Shown here one piece after another: positions 22,024 through 32,501 of a stretch of 64,000 nucleotides of DNA (within the stretch, counting starts at the first letter, position 1; each line of letters begins with the position of its first letter). The stretch comes from Tetrapyrgos nigripes (taxonomy: Eukaryota > Basidiomycota > Agaricomycetes > Agaricales > Campanellaceae), in assembly GCA_013368315.1 (NCBI GenBank), contig JAACJM010000029.1, forward strand, positions 186,001 through 250,000. The letters run 5' to 3'. The notes under the pieces are model-generated. The model was not told the DNA's origin. It did no database searches and saw only the letters and a list, made by a program, of their open reading frames with translations. The position numbers and the translations under genes are program-made.

Positions 22024-23655
22024 ATGCCTGCATCTTCATTGCCACGCTGCATAGATGGAGAAAATGGCTGCAGCCGCTGTGGTCAGCTCTTAAAAGTGAA
22101 ATTAGCGAAAAACGGAAAGGCCCCAGATCACTACTTTCTTCACGTACGTGTCCGCAGATTCCCTTATTGTTTTCGGCACTGACTCTCAAATGTGGTGTAG
22201 TGTATTCCTTGTGGCTTCCACTACATTTTCACTATGCAAAGCGCACGAGAAGGATACGCCCGTGGCTGGCGTCCTCGAGATATCTCCCCGCTCATGCATG
22301 ATTCACCATCTCCACCTTCTCAACCTGACCCACCTCCACCGCCGCCTAGTGTATTACCGCCTAGTGTATTCTCGCAGCCATCTGCTGCTACCGTCACCAA
22401 TCTTTGCACAGGAGGCTGTTCCCAGGGAACGCGCGCCAACTCGCTCTGCAAAAATCGCGATCCCCAGGGCCCGTTCTGCAAGAACTGCTGCATTGCTCGG
22501 AATGGGTGTGCTGTCGGTAGTCATCGCCCTGGCAAACTCTCAAAGCGGGCAATACGCAGGTCGCTGGGGGCGGCTCCCATCTCTGTCGTTCCTCCACCTA
22601 TTCGTTCCTTAATGGCTCCTGCAGTAGATCTTCCTGCTCTTTCATCATCATTTGCTTCCACCTCACTCCCCTCCCTCTCGTTTCCATCTTCCTCGAGTTC
22701 TGAACTCCGACTTTCCTCGTCGGCACTATCGTTGCCATCCTGTGGCCTCCGTCTATCTTCTCCAACTCCGTCCTGGCTTGCTGATATGGACCGGACTCTC
22801 GAGCAGTATGACGTTGAGGATGCTCTTCAGGAAGAAGAATGGAGCCGAACATCTGACCAGATTTTGAGGGAGCTCTCGGCAGTAGACCAGCTTCTGGATA
22901 CAGAGTCTGCTGCCTCTCCTACTATTCCCTCCCACCTTCCTACTCCTCCAATTCCATCTTTGTCATCGTCGTTACCTTCAAAAGGAAAGGGCAAGGCAAA
23001 AACTATTCACTTAGAAGATGTGTGGCTCAGTGAGACCCCTGCCTCTCAGGCATCTGGTCGTTCCTCCAAGCCTTTGAAACGGGCCTATCACTCTTTTGAG
23101 ATTATCTTTTGGAATAAGGTATGTGCTTCTTCTTTCTCAACGTCTATCCACCAGCTAACATTCGCTTAACAGACTGGACAGGAGGCAGTCCGGCGTACTG
23201 TGCAGCCCAGCCAGAACTGGCCCAAGTTTAGTTTGGCAGATCATTCGGAACTTTTGGATGAGCTTACTGGTGGCGAGGCGATCTATGTTCTGGAGGTTTA
23301 CAAGCTTCAGATGGGTTGGTGGAGCAGTCTTCCTGTCAATCACGTCTTCCAGGTCTCGCCAAACGACACTCTTCTTCTTCGCCGTGCATCTGTTTCCATC
23401 CCCTCCTCTGAGCTACAACCTATTCTCGCTGCTGTCAAATCAGCTCACTCCCAGCCCCATCTTCGTGACAACATTGCAGGAGAACGACAAGCCATACGCC
23501 AAGAGCTAGCAGAGCGAAAGAAGCGGCCGTCAATGCCAATCATTATCGACGATGACGATGATAGTGAGGTGGAAGCTCCGGACAGAAACGGTCAGAAGTT
23601 TTTTCCAGAGGGGTCGTACAGCGAAAGGAAGAGCAGCATGGATGGCCAATACTGA
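22024..23655 (+). CDS. Cys-rich, probably zinc-binding hypothetical protein on the nested element (506 aa)
   Basis: Exons 22024-22143, 22201-23118, 23173-23655. Starts MPASSLPRC. Residues about 16-45 have CSRCGQ, DHYFLHCIPCGFHY, a plausible C-x2-C...H..H-C-x2-C site that is completed by splicing. After a proline-rich stretch a second cluster reads LCTGGCSQG, SLCKNRD, GPFCKNCC, NGCAVGSHRP. The middle is Ser-rich, the third exon has a compact region (YVLEVYKLQMGWWSSLPVNH) and an acidic tail (IDDDDDSEVE). No family was recognised with confidence. It converges on the CxC5-type gene with 51 bp between stop codons. A TATA-like ATATATAAGG lies near 21907. Likely an element-encoded DNA- or RNA-binding protein (inference). 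Confidence 0.55.
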
Positions 23656-23706
23656 GCCCATCACAAACAAGGACCTGAGCAGTCTCTTTCAAATGAAATG
23701 ACCAAA

Positions 23707-24859
23707 TCAGCTAGAGGAAAAGCCGAAACATAAAATGGTAGACATACTGAGATTCCCGTTCTTGTCTCTACCTACTCGCACACACCTGTCACAGCAATGC
23801 GACACCTCTGGCTGTCCCTCCTTGACTATGCGAATATTACGTGCCTTCATAGCGTCCATGAAACGTTGGGCCTGAATACCAGTGTGGGGAACTTCTAAAC
23901 ATGTGTCCTGGCGAGTACAATCATCGAGTAGTGCTTTGATAATGAAAGCGTCCCATACTTGCTCGGTGGTGACCTTCAATGCAAATTGCCAATCGGTCGG
24001 TGTTTCGTCATATTGCCTGGAGAGTGTTCTGTTATAGAAGCGGGCGCAGTTCGTGGCTGAGAACCTGAGCTGACATGAGCGGAGAACTACCATGCACAAA
24101 GATATATAATAACACACCATCCAAGGACCATCATTGAAATCCACATGTCTACCACCACAAGCTCAACAAATTGATGCTCTCCCACCTGTAGGAATTTGGG
24201 CTTTTCTTCATAGTATGTACGAAGACCATTCTTGACACTGAAATTGTGGTGATATGTAGTTCGGCATTCTGGAATGGGTTGGGACAAAAACAGTGTATCG
24301 AGGGTATAAAACGCACCTGGGCAAACAAGATTGATGACCCAGACTGGTTGGGCACCATCCGATTGGGTGAAAATGATAGCCTTCCTAGTCTTTTCCTGTT
24401 TGAGGGGAGTAGCTCGATTACAGTCATTGTTGGAGCAAGTGTGAAGTGGTGGAAAAAGAGTAGTGTATGCTATGCAATGTAATTGTCAACAACGAAAGGG
24501 TAATGAAGATAGTGAGGCTTACTGATGCCATACTTCCATCCATACACTCTAAACATCTCATAGTCTTTCTCCTTGACATCCTCTACTAACGGTGCCTCCC
24601 ACACCTCAAACTTCAACACTTCCCAACAGTAGATAACCTCTTCTATAGGTATGTTGAGGGCCTCACCCAGAAAAGTCGCTATTGTAGGTGGGAGAACGTC
24701 TGGTGGTACATCCTTAGAGCTTTGAGGAATCGGCTGAGGCAACAGTATATCGTGTTTCATTAATGAGCAGAGTCGGACAAATGTGATGATTTGCTGAAAA
24801 GTAAGATATCGAAGTACAAGGAAGTGTCGGAGCACTCCCAAAGAGCGCAGGACGTTCAT
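23707..24859 (-). CDS. CxC5-like protein associated with KDZ transposases (332 aa)
   Basis: Minus-strand exons 24523-24859, 24317-24469, 24118-24268, 23707-24064; phases close to 333 codons. Start MNVLRSLGVLRHF. Layout: an N-terminal helical part (LTFQQIITFVRLCSLMKHDI, CWEVLKFEVWEAPLV), TCSNNDC, IIFTQSDGAQPVW, then CRTTYHHNFSVKNGLRTYY, LQVGEHQFVE, MWISMMVLGW, FSATNCARFYN and a C-terminal HCCDRC. This order matches the CxC5 cysteine-cluster domain (Pfam family named for association with Kyakuja-Dileera-Zisupton transposases). The CxC6 cluster that usually follows is absent, so the C-terminus is probably truncated. No KDZ transposase is present in the window. The role of CxC5 proteins is unknown. 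Confidence 0.7.
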
Positions 24860-25424
24860 AGTATGTATGTAGGTAGTTCTACAGGCGACGTACACTGGTA
24901 CGCGTCAGTGGCTGTGTGACGCGGCGCTTTTTAAAACTCCGACCTCAATGGCCTTTCACGGCAAGACGGCGGGACTCCAGCATGGAGAAAGAGTTTCCAA
25001 TATCCAGATGGACTCGAAATCAGAACCTATTCATCAAAAGGAATCGAATGCGCATACTTTCGGAAATTTCCCACGGAAAATGAGGAACGGCCAAATTTTT
25101 GGGGTAAAATTCTTAAATGGGTCATATCTCGAGAACGGCTGGATGGATTTCCCCCAAAATATTCCTAGAACACCCTCTCAATGAGATCTGTCGATTGCGC
25201 ATACTGCAGGACCCTGGGAAAAGGTCGGCTAAATTTGTCGATTTTGCTTGTCCGCGACTGTAGGTCCCCGGAGGACAGGGTCAATGCGTGGGAAATGCGC
25301 TTGGCCGAGGTTTGCCGCTTCTTCAATTTCGAACCTTGTTGAGCCCCGCCAGCGGCGCCGGTGGAAACCCGTAACTACTACCTGTTTTCAAAGGGGTTTC
25401 TGGGGTTTCTCAATAGAATTATCC

Positions 25425-25433
25425 CCACATTAG
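25425..25433. repeat. 9-bp target-site duplication, right
   Basis: CCACATTAG directly after the right MULE terminus GAATTATCC. Confidence 0.7.
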
Positions 25434-26341
25434 TGCCTGCCAATGCAATGTCTGAATCATGATTTAAGAAACTATGTATTCGAGGACTCGGAGAGAGATG
25501 TACATTGAAAGGTCTTTTCAGAGGTGGGTCACGTCAGGCAAAACGTGCAAACGGTGGAGAACGGGCTTAGCAATAGATGACTACCTTAAGTATTCAAGAA
25601 TTTGTATTCCTGTGTAAGAAACAAAAACTGCCGATTTGTTGAGATCATTAGAGCCAAGGGATTAGCAAGAGAAAATAGAAATCATAGAGTACTCAGTTGT
25701 CGGCGCAATACATGCATGAGTTTAGAGGTGATGTATGCGCTTTGATCTGTAGCCTTGTGACCAACCGCTCACATAGGCATCCCAAGAGGCTCCTACGAGC
25801 GTCTTGGGAACCAGGCTAGCTTTCATCTCCACTGCGAGAGCCGCCAAGCCCACCTATCTGCGATCACAACGAATCAGTCGAACGCCCCAGGGCCTTGCCT
25901 TAGTTGGCTTCTTGGTGAAACTCAGTGCCATTACCAAATGCCCCACCAAAGGTGTGACTTGCACTGGAAAGACTTCCCAATACTGAGGTGGTGGCTAGAC
26001 CGCAGCACCTTTTTCGACAGCTTGGTGATCATGGATTCTTTCATCCTTAGGCTGGTTTGGATCTACCCTGAGCATTACTATTGCAGTGGAGCTTCGGAAC
26101 GTAAAAGCTCCAACTTGAAATGTGATTTGATAGCAATCGAACGGGTGAAATATCCCAGTCCGTTATGATGACAGTGGGCGCTGGTGGCAGGAGACATTAG
26201 CTACAGTACTCATAGCACCTTCTAAGTCTAGCTATACGTTTCACCCCAATGGGTATACATGATTCCGTTCAAACCAATGGTGAAACTAATTTTCCCCACC
26301 ACTATACACACAATTTTCCGGATCCGTCAGCACCTGAGGGA
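25434..26341. other. Intergenic, no supported gene
   Basis: Only short frames without domain signal; last part is promoter of the next gene. Confidence 0.4.
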
Positions 26342-26347
26342 TATAAA
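26342..26347 (+). promoter_or_regulatory. TATA box
   Basis: TATAAA in GGGATATAAAGG, 95 bp upstream of the ATG at 26437. Confidence 0.5.
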
Positions 26348-26436
26348 GGTAGGAAGGTCCTCTCCTAACCACCCAGTGCAGTTTTCCCAAGTCACTACCT
26401 CCACACAAATCTCAACTCAATCCACCGATCTTCACC

Positions 26437-26736
26437 ATGCAATTCTCCAGCATGTTCTTCGTGGTCATCGCGGCCCTCATCTCCTCCAGTGCCGCCTGCA
26501 AATGCGTCACGAACGGTGCCAACCAGGTTGGTGCTACCCAGGGTTGCTGCAATGACCTCAGTGGCGACTTCCGCAATGGCGACGACTGTGCTGCCGGCTC
26601 CATCTCGGAGCGTCTCAGTAACGTATGTCTTTTCAAAGTTGTGTCGAAACAAGTGAAAGCTAACTCCCGGCTCGAACAGTTCCGATCCTGCTGCCAGTCC
26701 AGGGGAGCCGTCACCTCGGACTGTGACTTCCCCTAA
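26437..26736 (+). CDS. Small secreted cysteine-rich protein (80 aa, 8 Cys)
   Basis: Exons 26437-26622 and 26680-26736, intron GT-AG of 57 bp. Signal peptide MQFSSMFFVVIAALISSSAA. The mature protein starts at CKC and has cysteines C-x-C, CC (GCCND), C (DDCAAG), CC (RSCCQS) and C (SDC), eight in total, ending CDFP. The pattern differs from hydrophobins (which need C-CC-C-C-CC-C). I recall similar short secreted proteins of the form CKC...FRSCC...SDC in agaricomycetes, but no function is known to me. Confidence 0.7.
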   Translation: MQFSSMFFVVIAALISSSAACKCVTNGANQVGATQGCCNDLSGDFRNGDDCAAGSISERLSNVCLFKVVSKQVKANSRLEQFRSCCQSRGAVTSDCDFP

Positions 26737-28406
26737 GTCGAGGGGTCCCTGTTGAGGACTCCGTCCAGCAGAGTCGTATCCTCAAGTGTTTTTAAAGATG
26801 AGACATTTGAGCACCTTGTGTCCATGGGGCTAACTGTTTGAGTCTTGAGTGGTGGACTAGTTGGATGTGTCGTCTTCTCTTTGCGCCGAGTCATTGCTAT
26901 GTACGAATACATAAACGGTACATGTAAAAACCCCAAAAACAATCATATTTATCTGCTCCGTGTTATGTTCGCAGTTATATGGACTCGGGATAACAGTATA
27001 TGCAGTACGGACGTACATGAAGTAACGCGCAGATCACTGGGTATACATAATTCAAAGACAATTCAGAGTGGGCGATGACTGATCTACATACCATTCGGAA
27101 TCATTTTCCGAGTTCCTCATCCTCTTCGTGGCCTCAAGTGGATGGTGCATATCTTCAGTGACAGCACGATGATGGTAAACCATATTTTCATACTATGGTG
27201 TTCAAAGTGTTAAAACAATCACGAAAGTCTCTTGGGGCATCGCGATGAATCGGTGGCTCAGAACCTGAGACAGAGTGCATCATATGCCCTTCATACAGCT
27301 GTCGAACATTTGTGAAAGAGATCAGTGAGATGGCATTTGTAAAGTGGGTTCCATTTGTGCATTGCAGTACGTTCTTTTGCCGTCTTTTGAAGCCTGCTCT
27401 GTCCTGAAAACTGATTTTAGGTTTGTCTTGAAGTTTGGCGTCCAAAGATGCGAAAATAGTGGAAATTATGATTCTTTTTTACCCTCAAAGTTATGATATA
27501 AATTTCCATAGAAAAAAAATCTATGTATGTATCGGTCTGGGAATAGCTGGTTAGTGAGCCTACTTTCTCTATTGTCTGTGAATTTGCCGTGAATACATCT
27601 GGTTTGTTTGTCCATAAATTCTTCGTGAGGTCTCTGGCAGAAGCACAGATAAGTAACAGGAAAATAGAGTCATGGTTGATTTCGGTATCATCTTCTTCGA
27701 TGCTCGTAAGTTGCACTTGCATTATTTCCTATTTTAAGCCAGTCTGTAGACTACTAGGGATGAATAGAAGGCGATTCGTGGCCCCACGCAGGACAGTATT
27801 TCTTCTACCGCCAAATAGACGTGATGAATATCGTATGTGATCCCTTTTTCACCTATGTTAACTGGAATCCCAGTATGCCCTGGTATCGCCTCGGTGTCCA
27901 GACACTGATTTTCCGAGTGATCCCATGCCTCTCTGACGGTGGCGTCTGGCCTCTAAAGAAATGGGGTAAGATTTTCAGCCGTTATGCAATTGCCGATCTC
28001 CTGATGATAGATATACCTTCGGATATATTGTCGAGTGAGAGTTCAAAGTGCATGTTCACAATAGGTACCACGGCCGGCAAGGGACATAAGTGCTATTAAC
28101 GAAGAAGCTCCTCAGTGGCGCGTAAGTTTTGGATCTTTTGTCTGTGTAGAACTTCAGTGGTAGCCAAGTGGTAGAGAACGCATTACGCGGTATGGAATTC
28201 AAGTTATAATGAAAATACATTCAGCGTCGCGTGAGATTTGGTTTACTTGAACCCATGCCGTGGTAATAGAATCCTCCTCCTCCGGCCCTTCATCAATATT
28301 ACTCATAAGCCAATCACACACTCATACCCTATCCTACCCTTGTCCTCATCCTCTCAGACGTCCTTCTCCCCTTTTCACCTCTCCGCGTCGTCATGCAAAC
28401 AATAAG
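26737..28406. other. Intergenic, no supported gene
   Basis: Several short frames (for example 27821-28099 plus) without recognisable domain. No repeat of other window parts seen. Confidence 0.4.
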
Positions 28407-28464
28407 AAATGTGGGCCACCGCTTCGCGTGGCAATAATGAGGCCCAAGTTATATTAGTGTTTGT

Positions 28465-28493
28465 CAATCTCACAGTGGTCCACTGTGAGATTG
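28465..28493. repeat. Perfect 29-bp palindrome
   Basis: CAATCTCACAGTGG, one central T, then the exact complement; 14-bp arms, no mismatch. Confidence 0.8.
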
Positions 28494-28951
28494 GGATGGT
28501 GAGCAGAGATGCAGGATAGGTCGGCGTTGCAAACCATGCGCTTTTGCGGCAACAGTCAGTGAGTAAAAGGCGTGAACGGACAGAAGAGAGGGGTCATCGC
28601 CATTTGAAGTCAATGAGCTGCAAAGGGAAAGTTGCTACTACAATGAAGAACAAGGGAAAAGAAAACTCACTGATAGCATGAACCGCTAACCCTCTCGTCC
28701 AACTCAGTCCGAGAAGCTTGATGGAATTGTGCTCCGAATTGGTGATTTGGACACTGTAACCGTGACCTGTGGCCTCACATATACGTGCACCGTCAGGTTC
28801 ATAAGAGCAGGGAGTACATATCTCCTCCATTATATCCACTCTTTCAGTCTAAGTCGCAAGTGGGCGGACTGAGAAGGAAGAGATTGATAACAGCTGGATT
28901 TTTTTAGTTGGAGGAGGGAGGAGTGTATGTACAAGCAGTAAGGTGTAGGTA

Positions 28952-28979
28952 GGGGGGCGGGGGGGCGGGGGGGGGGGGG
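28952..28979 (+). repeat. G-rich tract with G-quadruplex potential
   Basis: Runs of 6, 7 and 12 or more G separated by single C, enough for an intramolecular quadruplex on the plus strand. Length may be unreliable in assembly. Confidence 0.6.
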
Positions 28980-29067
28980 ATAGTCGATAGAGGAGTGTGC
29001 GTGACACCGTCGTTGTTGAAGCCATCCTCGTTCCCAGGTGCAGAGGTAAGATTGACTGAAAGGGTGG

Positions 29068-30050
29068 TTAACGAGGCCGAATGAAATGAGGCTGAGTTTA
29101 TTACACTCGGATCCTGCTTGTGGCTATGTTTAAACAGTCCTGTCTATCTGTCCGATAAACGGGTTGGACTGAATTTATCTGTGTGGCTGTGTTAATACCT
29201 TTCCTTCCATGAAACGTATATAAGCCCGTTCTCCTTATTGAGAGCTAACATGCCACTTTTCACCTGCTCATTCCAATATCTTCCTCCGTCGATGCACCAG
29301 GGACTCCAGTAACGCATTATGTTCACTCATTCACAGAGCTGCTTCAAATTTTTTGTCCGTCTCCCAGTGCGTTGCATTTTTCTCCATTTCGTGTTTTACT
29401 TGTAATTCAATACCTTCCTTGGTTCCAGGGTATCCTTCAAAGCCAGTGCTTCAACAGGTGCATCTATATATCTTTTAGCGCCTGTTCTCTCGTGGCTTAA
29501 ATGATGTCTCCTCTCATCTCTCATACTTATACTGGGGTAAGGGGCCACTGCTTCACATGGCAAATTACGAGGTCCCTTGCTTGAATTGTCAGATAGCAAC
29601 GTTAACAGCCCACTTGCTGTTGTCGTCGCTGCTGCAAGTGGGGATGGCGCGCAAGCTCAGTTTATGGTGGTAGTAAAAGCGAGTCAACACGCTGGCATGA
29701 TGTCGTGGTTGTCAACATCATTAGTCCTTGGAGTCCAGACCGAGCCTAGACACTTTGGTTGGTGGGAGTAGAGTAGATACCGGTAATGAAAAGGGGTGGG
29801 AGATTGGAGCCGTGGTAAATTTTGCAACTCAATTCAAAAAGTCACGGGGTCTCCACCTAAGTTAACTCAGCCTTTAAGAGGCCTCGTAATCAATCATTCT
29901 CTAAAGGTAGCGCTTCACTGCCTTTCTCTATCTCTTCTCATTGTATCATACAAGTGAGTGGCATTTAGAGCTGACTGAGGTATCTGAATGGGGTAGGATG
30001 AATGGAGACGGCCTCGTTCTCGCCACGCGCAGCGTTGGCCCACAGCCCTT
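29068..30050 (+). mobile_element. Family H element containing an M1 MITE
   Basis: Left end TTAACGAGGCCGAATGAAAT, GAGGCTGAGTTTATTACACT; right end GGCCTCGTTCTCGCC, hairpin 30022-30039, GGCCCACAGCCCTTTCAT. The left 150 bp are repeated at 43504-43650. An M1 copy (29531-29889) lies inside. No coding capacity. Confidence 0.45.
29531..29889 (-). mobile_element. MITE family M1, full-length copy
   Basis: Right end first: ACTGGGGTAAGGGGCC, hairpin 29544-29561, AAATTACGAGGTCCCTTG. Interior AACACGCTGGCATGATGTCG and AAAAGGGGTGGGAG. Other end CTTTAAGAGGCCTCGTAAT. Confidence 0.6.
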
Positions 30051-30378
30051 TCATCATAGTAGTGAATAGCTTGAAAAGGTAGGTGACAGGTTGCAGCCCG
30101 CACGAGATGGGTAGGCATGTGAACGAAAGAGAGAAGGTAAGGCAGCCAGAATGTAGATGTAGGCAACAATGGAAGACGGCTAGAAACTGGACAAGGTGGG
30201 CAGGTACACTGAGCTGGCAATGCTGGCGGATGGCGGAAAGGAGACGGAAACTGTAACAAACAAAATGTTATGTCACAGTCCAAAACAAAGCTCGGGAGTT
30301 TTAAAAATTTACGAACGGAAAAAGCAGGGGGTGATTCGACATGGCCACACACGGAAATGGAGTGTAAAGAACTCGTTA

Positions 30379-30553
30379 CAGTAGAATACCTCATAATGAA
30401 TAAGGTAATAATGAATAATTGGTCATAACGAATACACTTTTGGCTCTCCCAAACTGATGTTTACAGCCAAAAAAATATATCATAAGGAATAACCACCATA
30501 ATGAATAGCTTTGGGCTGTCTCCCAACACTATTCATTATGAGGTATTTGACTG
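30379..30553. mobile_element. pogo/mariner-type MITE A
   Basis: 175 bp flanked by TA on both sides, with inverted ends CAGTAGAATACCTCATAATG and the complement of CAGTCAAATACCTCATAATG. No coding capacity. Ends closely match MITE B at 33963-34465. Confidence 0.7.
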
Positions 30554-31050
30554 TACAAGGCTGAAGAATGAGGCTGAGTTGTTTACAGTGCGTTTCTGCA
30601 GGTGGCTATGTCAATTACGTCCCGATTTCTCCCAACTGTCTCTTTCCGCATTTTTCCTGCCCCTCTTCTATTTTCCGTTTCATTTCCGACAGCTTACAGG
30701 GTCTAATGCGCCTGTCTTGTTTTTCCTCTCTTACGCTTCTATTCTTTGTTTCAATCATGGCTTAACGTCACTTTATAACCATGACATAATGTCGCTTTAT
30801 GATTACAACTCAACGTTGTACAATGATCAGCGCTCAATGTCCTTGAATGATTACTGATTTAAGCTGTACATTGGTTCTATCTTCACGTCAGTTGTCAGAT
30901 ATCAAATCAAGCTTGCTCTTTCAGTTGCTCAGATGCTTCTTATTGTCTTGACCTGTCATATGCTGGTATGCTCACTCAATAAAAAATAATGTGTACTTCA
31001 CCGTTCCCTCTGGCCTCGTACTCGCCATGCCTCAGCGCTGGCCCACACCC
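30554..31050 (+). mobile_element. Family H element abutting MITE A
   Basis: Left end TACAAGGCTGAAGAATGAGG, right end CTGGCCTCGTACTCGCC, hairpin 31024-31042, CCCACACCC. Interior has short GCTTTATGA/TCAATG words at 30760-30850, no gene. Confidence 0.5.
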
Positions 31051-31080
31051 TCTTCATCCTTCATTTCATTTCGGCCTCAT

Positions 31081-32082
31081 AATTGATTAAGGGCAAGAGA
31101 GCGTCTGATCATCCAAAGACTCATAGCTCGAGTTTGATACATTGCATCAATGCAGAGGAGCCAGATCCATTCAACCATTCAATCGAAAAAACGAGAGTGC
31201 ATACAGTAGCAGTAAGAGACTAATTGGAAATTTAACGCACAGACCAGGTTCAAATCCACAGAGGGTCACCATCTCCTGCTTCCATTCAACCTCCTAAATA
31301 CACCTCTGCCAACTCCTGCCCGAGTTCGAGTTCCTCCAAGACAGGCCCAATCATACCGACTCCGACCTCCAGCAACAAGTCATCAAACCAATGCCAGCAA
31401 AAGGTGAAGGACGTTCGTTAAAGGAACAGGTACTTCTGGATCCTAAGGCGTAGTGTCCCTCCTACGCCACCCCCAGCAGTAACCAATATTCTGTGAACAA
31501 AAGTTAGTTCAAAAAGGTTAACTTTTTCAGTGACGAGGAAACTGTGCTTTGGAAATTTAGAGTTGATTTAGAGCCAATCGGGCGCTGGCCGGCTTCGGAA
31601 TTTAAAGTTTTCAAAACCGTTTCCGGGCACAGAGAGTTGATGTTTCCTAGCTAGCTTCGAATATTGGTTGCTGCTGGGTGTGCGTAGTGCTCGATGGACG
31701 CGATACGATTTCTATACAGAATTACGTCCTATATTTGTCAAGGGCATAAGAATCTAGAAGAATGCGATGTGCATTTTCTCCAGACAAAGTGTACAATTGA
31801 TTCTTTTGACCCTGATACTCAAGAATGCCCAGACTTGACACTGACAGCGTTACGGGAGTAATCAATATAATTGCGTGTAATAGGATGGGAAGAGCCCGTA
31901 TGTATTCGGCAATTTCTTGGCAAGAGCGGGAGCATATCAGTCTGTAGAGTAACTGCGGTATTCTCCCTCTTGATACTCCACTTCGAAGGATTTCGTCAAG
32001 GCTTAGCTGCTTGGCAGGGTTACGAGGCCCTTTTAGGCCGAGTTAACTTGGTCGACCTCAAAAATTTTACCACGGCCTCAAC
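31081..32082 (+). mobile_element. 1-kb dispersed repeat (R1k), copy 2, ending in M1-type sequence
   Basis: Near-identical to 14636-15680, but about 100 bp around the shared word ATATTTGTCAAGGGCATAA is missing and an extra piece (GAATCTAGAAGAATGCGATG) is present at about 31750, which destroys the 82-codon frame of copy 1. The end (32018-32082) continues further into M1 than copy 1: GTCGACCTCAAAAATTTTAC, CACG-CCTCAACTC. Confidence 0.6.
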
Positions 32083-32450
32083 TCACTGCGGGCGGTGATG
32101 GGTATTTGCAACCCATTTTTGAGCAGGCTTAAATCTTGAATTGTTCGCACGGTTTTTTCCCAGATAAAATTAGTCTCACTTGCCACTGAAATGCCGAAAC
32201 CTGTATCATAAGTAAGTTTCTCTCATACAGCAAAAAGTGTGGCGAATACTTTCTGGGCATGTGAGCCAAATCTGTGTCAGAAATTTTTGAGTAGTTTTCG
32301 CACCAAATCAGGCACAAATACTTATGATACAAGTTCGGCATTTCAGTGGCAAGTAAGACTAATTTTATCTGGGAAAAAACCGTGCGAACAATTCGAGATT
32401 TAAAGCCTGCTCAAAAATGGGTTGCATATACCCATCACCGCCCGCAGTGA
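32083..32450. mobile_element. Palindromic foldback element P2
   Basis: Both ends read TCACTGCGGGCGGTGATGGG inward, followed by TGCAACCCA, GAGCAGGC, GTGCGAACAATTC(A/G)AGAT and CCAGATAAAATTAGTC in each arm; arms about 150 bp, spacer about 60 bp. No coding capacity. Unlike its two neighbours it lacks the CCATATGGAGTA core. Confidence 0.65.
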
Positions 32451-32501
32451 CTTGTGGACCATGGACTTTTGCGTGACTTTATGACAGTATCAACAGTTGG
32501 A

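Larger units (their letters stand above)
21059..25260. mobile_element. TA-flanked Tc1/mariner-type element nested in the MULE, carrying two genes
   Basis: Inverted ends CAGTCGTGGACAAGCAAA (left) and CAGTCGCGGACAAGCAAA (right, complement), followed by CGACAATTT/CGACAAATTT, each flanked by TA. TA duplication and a CAGT start fit Tc1/mariner-type insertion. A second subterminal sequence GAACGGCCAAATTTTTGGG lies at about 21201 and 25087 in the same orientation. No mariner transposase was found inside; instead there are a Cys-rich protein gene and a CxC5-type gene. Either a non-autonomous carrier or an unrecognised autonomous class. Confidence 0.6.
19851..25424. mobile_element. Mutator-like element (MULE) with a nested second element
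   Basis: Terminal inverted repeats of about 31 bp with 3 mismatches: both ends read GGATAATTCTA, then a short variable stretch, then GAAACCCCAGAAACCC. Flanked by CCACATTAG on both sides; 9 bp is the length expected for Mutator-type insertion (7-8 bp is possible because the end bases are shared). A transposase C-terminal piece lies at 20136-20472 (minus). Between 21059 and 25260 sits a separate TA-flanked element with two genes. Without it the MULE is about 1.4 kb, an internally deleted, non-autonomous copy. Confidence 0.7.
28407..29067 (+). mobile_element. Hairpin-bearing repeat, related to 34611-35905
   Basis: Starts GTGGGCCACCGCTTCGCGTG (hairpin 28415-28432), then AATAATGAGGCCCAAGTTAT, as at 34611. 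A second shared stretch is GCGCTTTTGCGGCAACAG at 28536. The far end was not identified, so the right boundary is arbitrary; a G tract lies near the end. A minus-strand frame at 28594-28839 has no known domain. Confidence 0.4.

Noticed and set aside
26437..26736. Hydrophobin
   Set aside because: Cysteine order is C-C-CC-C-CC-C, not the hydrophobin C-CC-C-C-CC-C.
28150..28240. tRNA-like stretch TAGCCAAGTGGTAGAGAACGC on the plus strand
   Set aside because: A-box-like only; no pairing acceptor stem, no B box in range, no anticodon arm.
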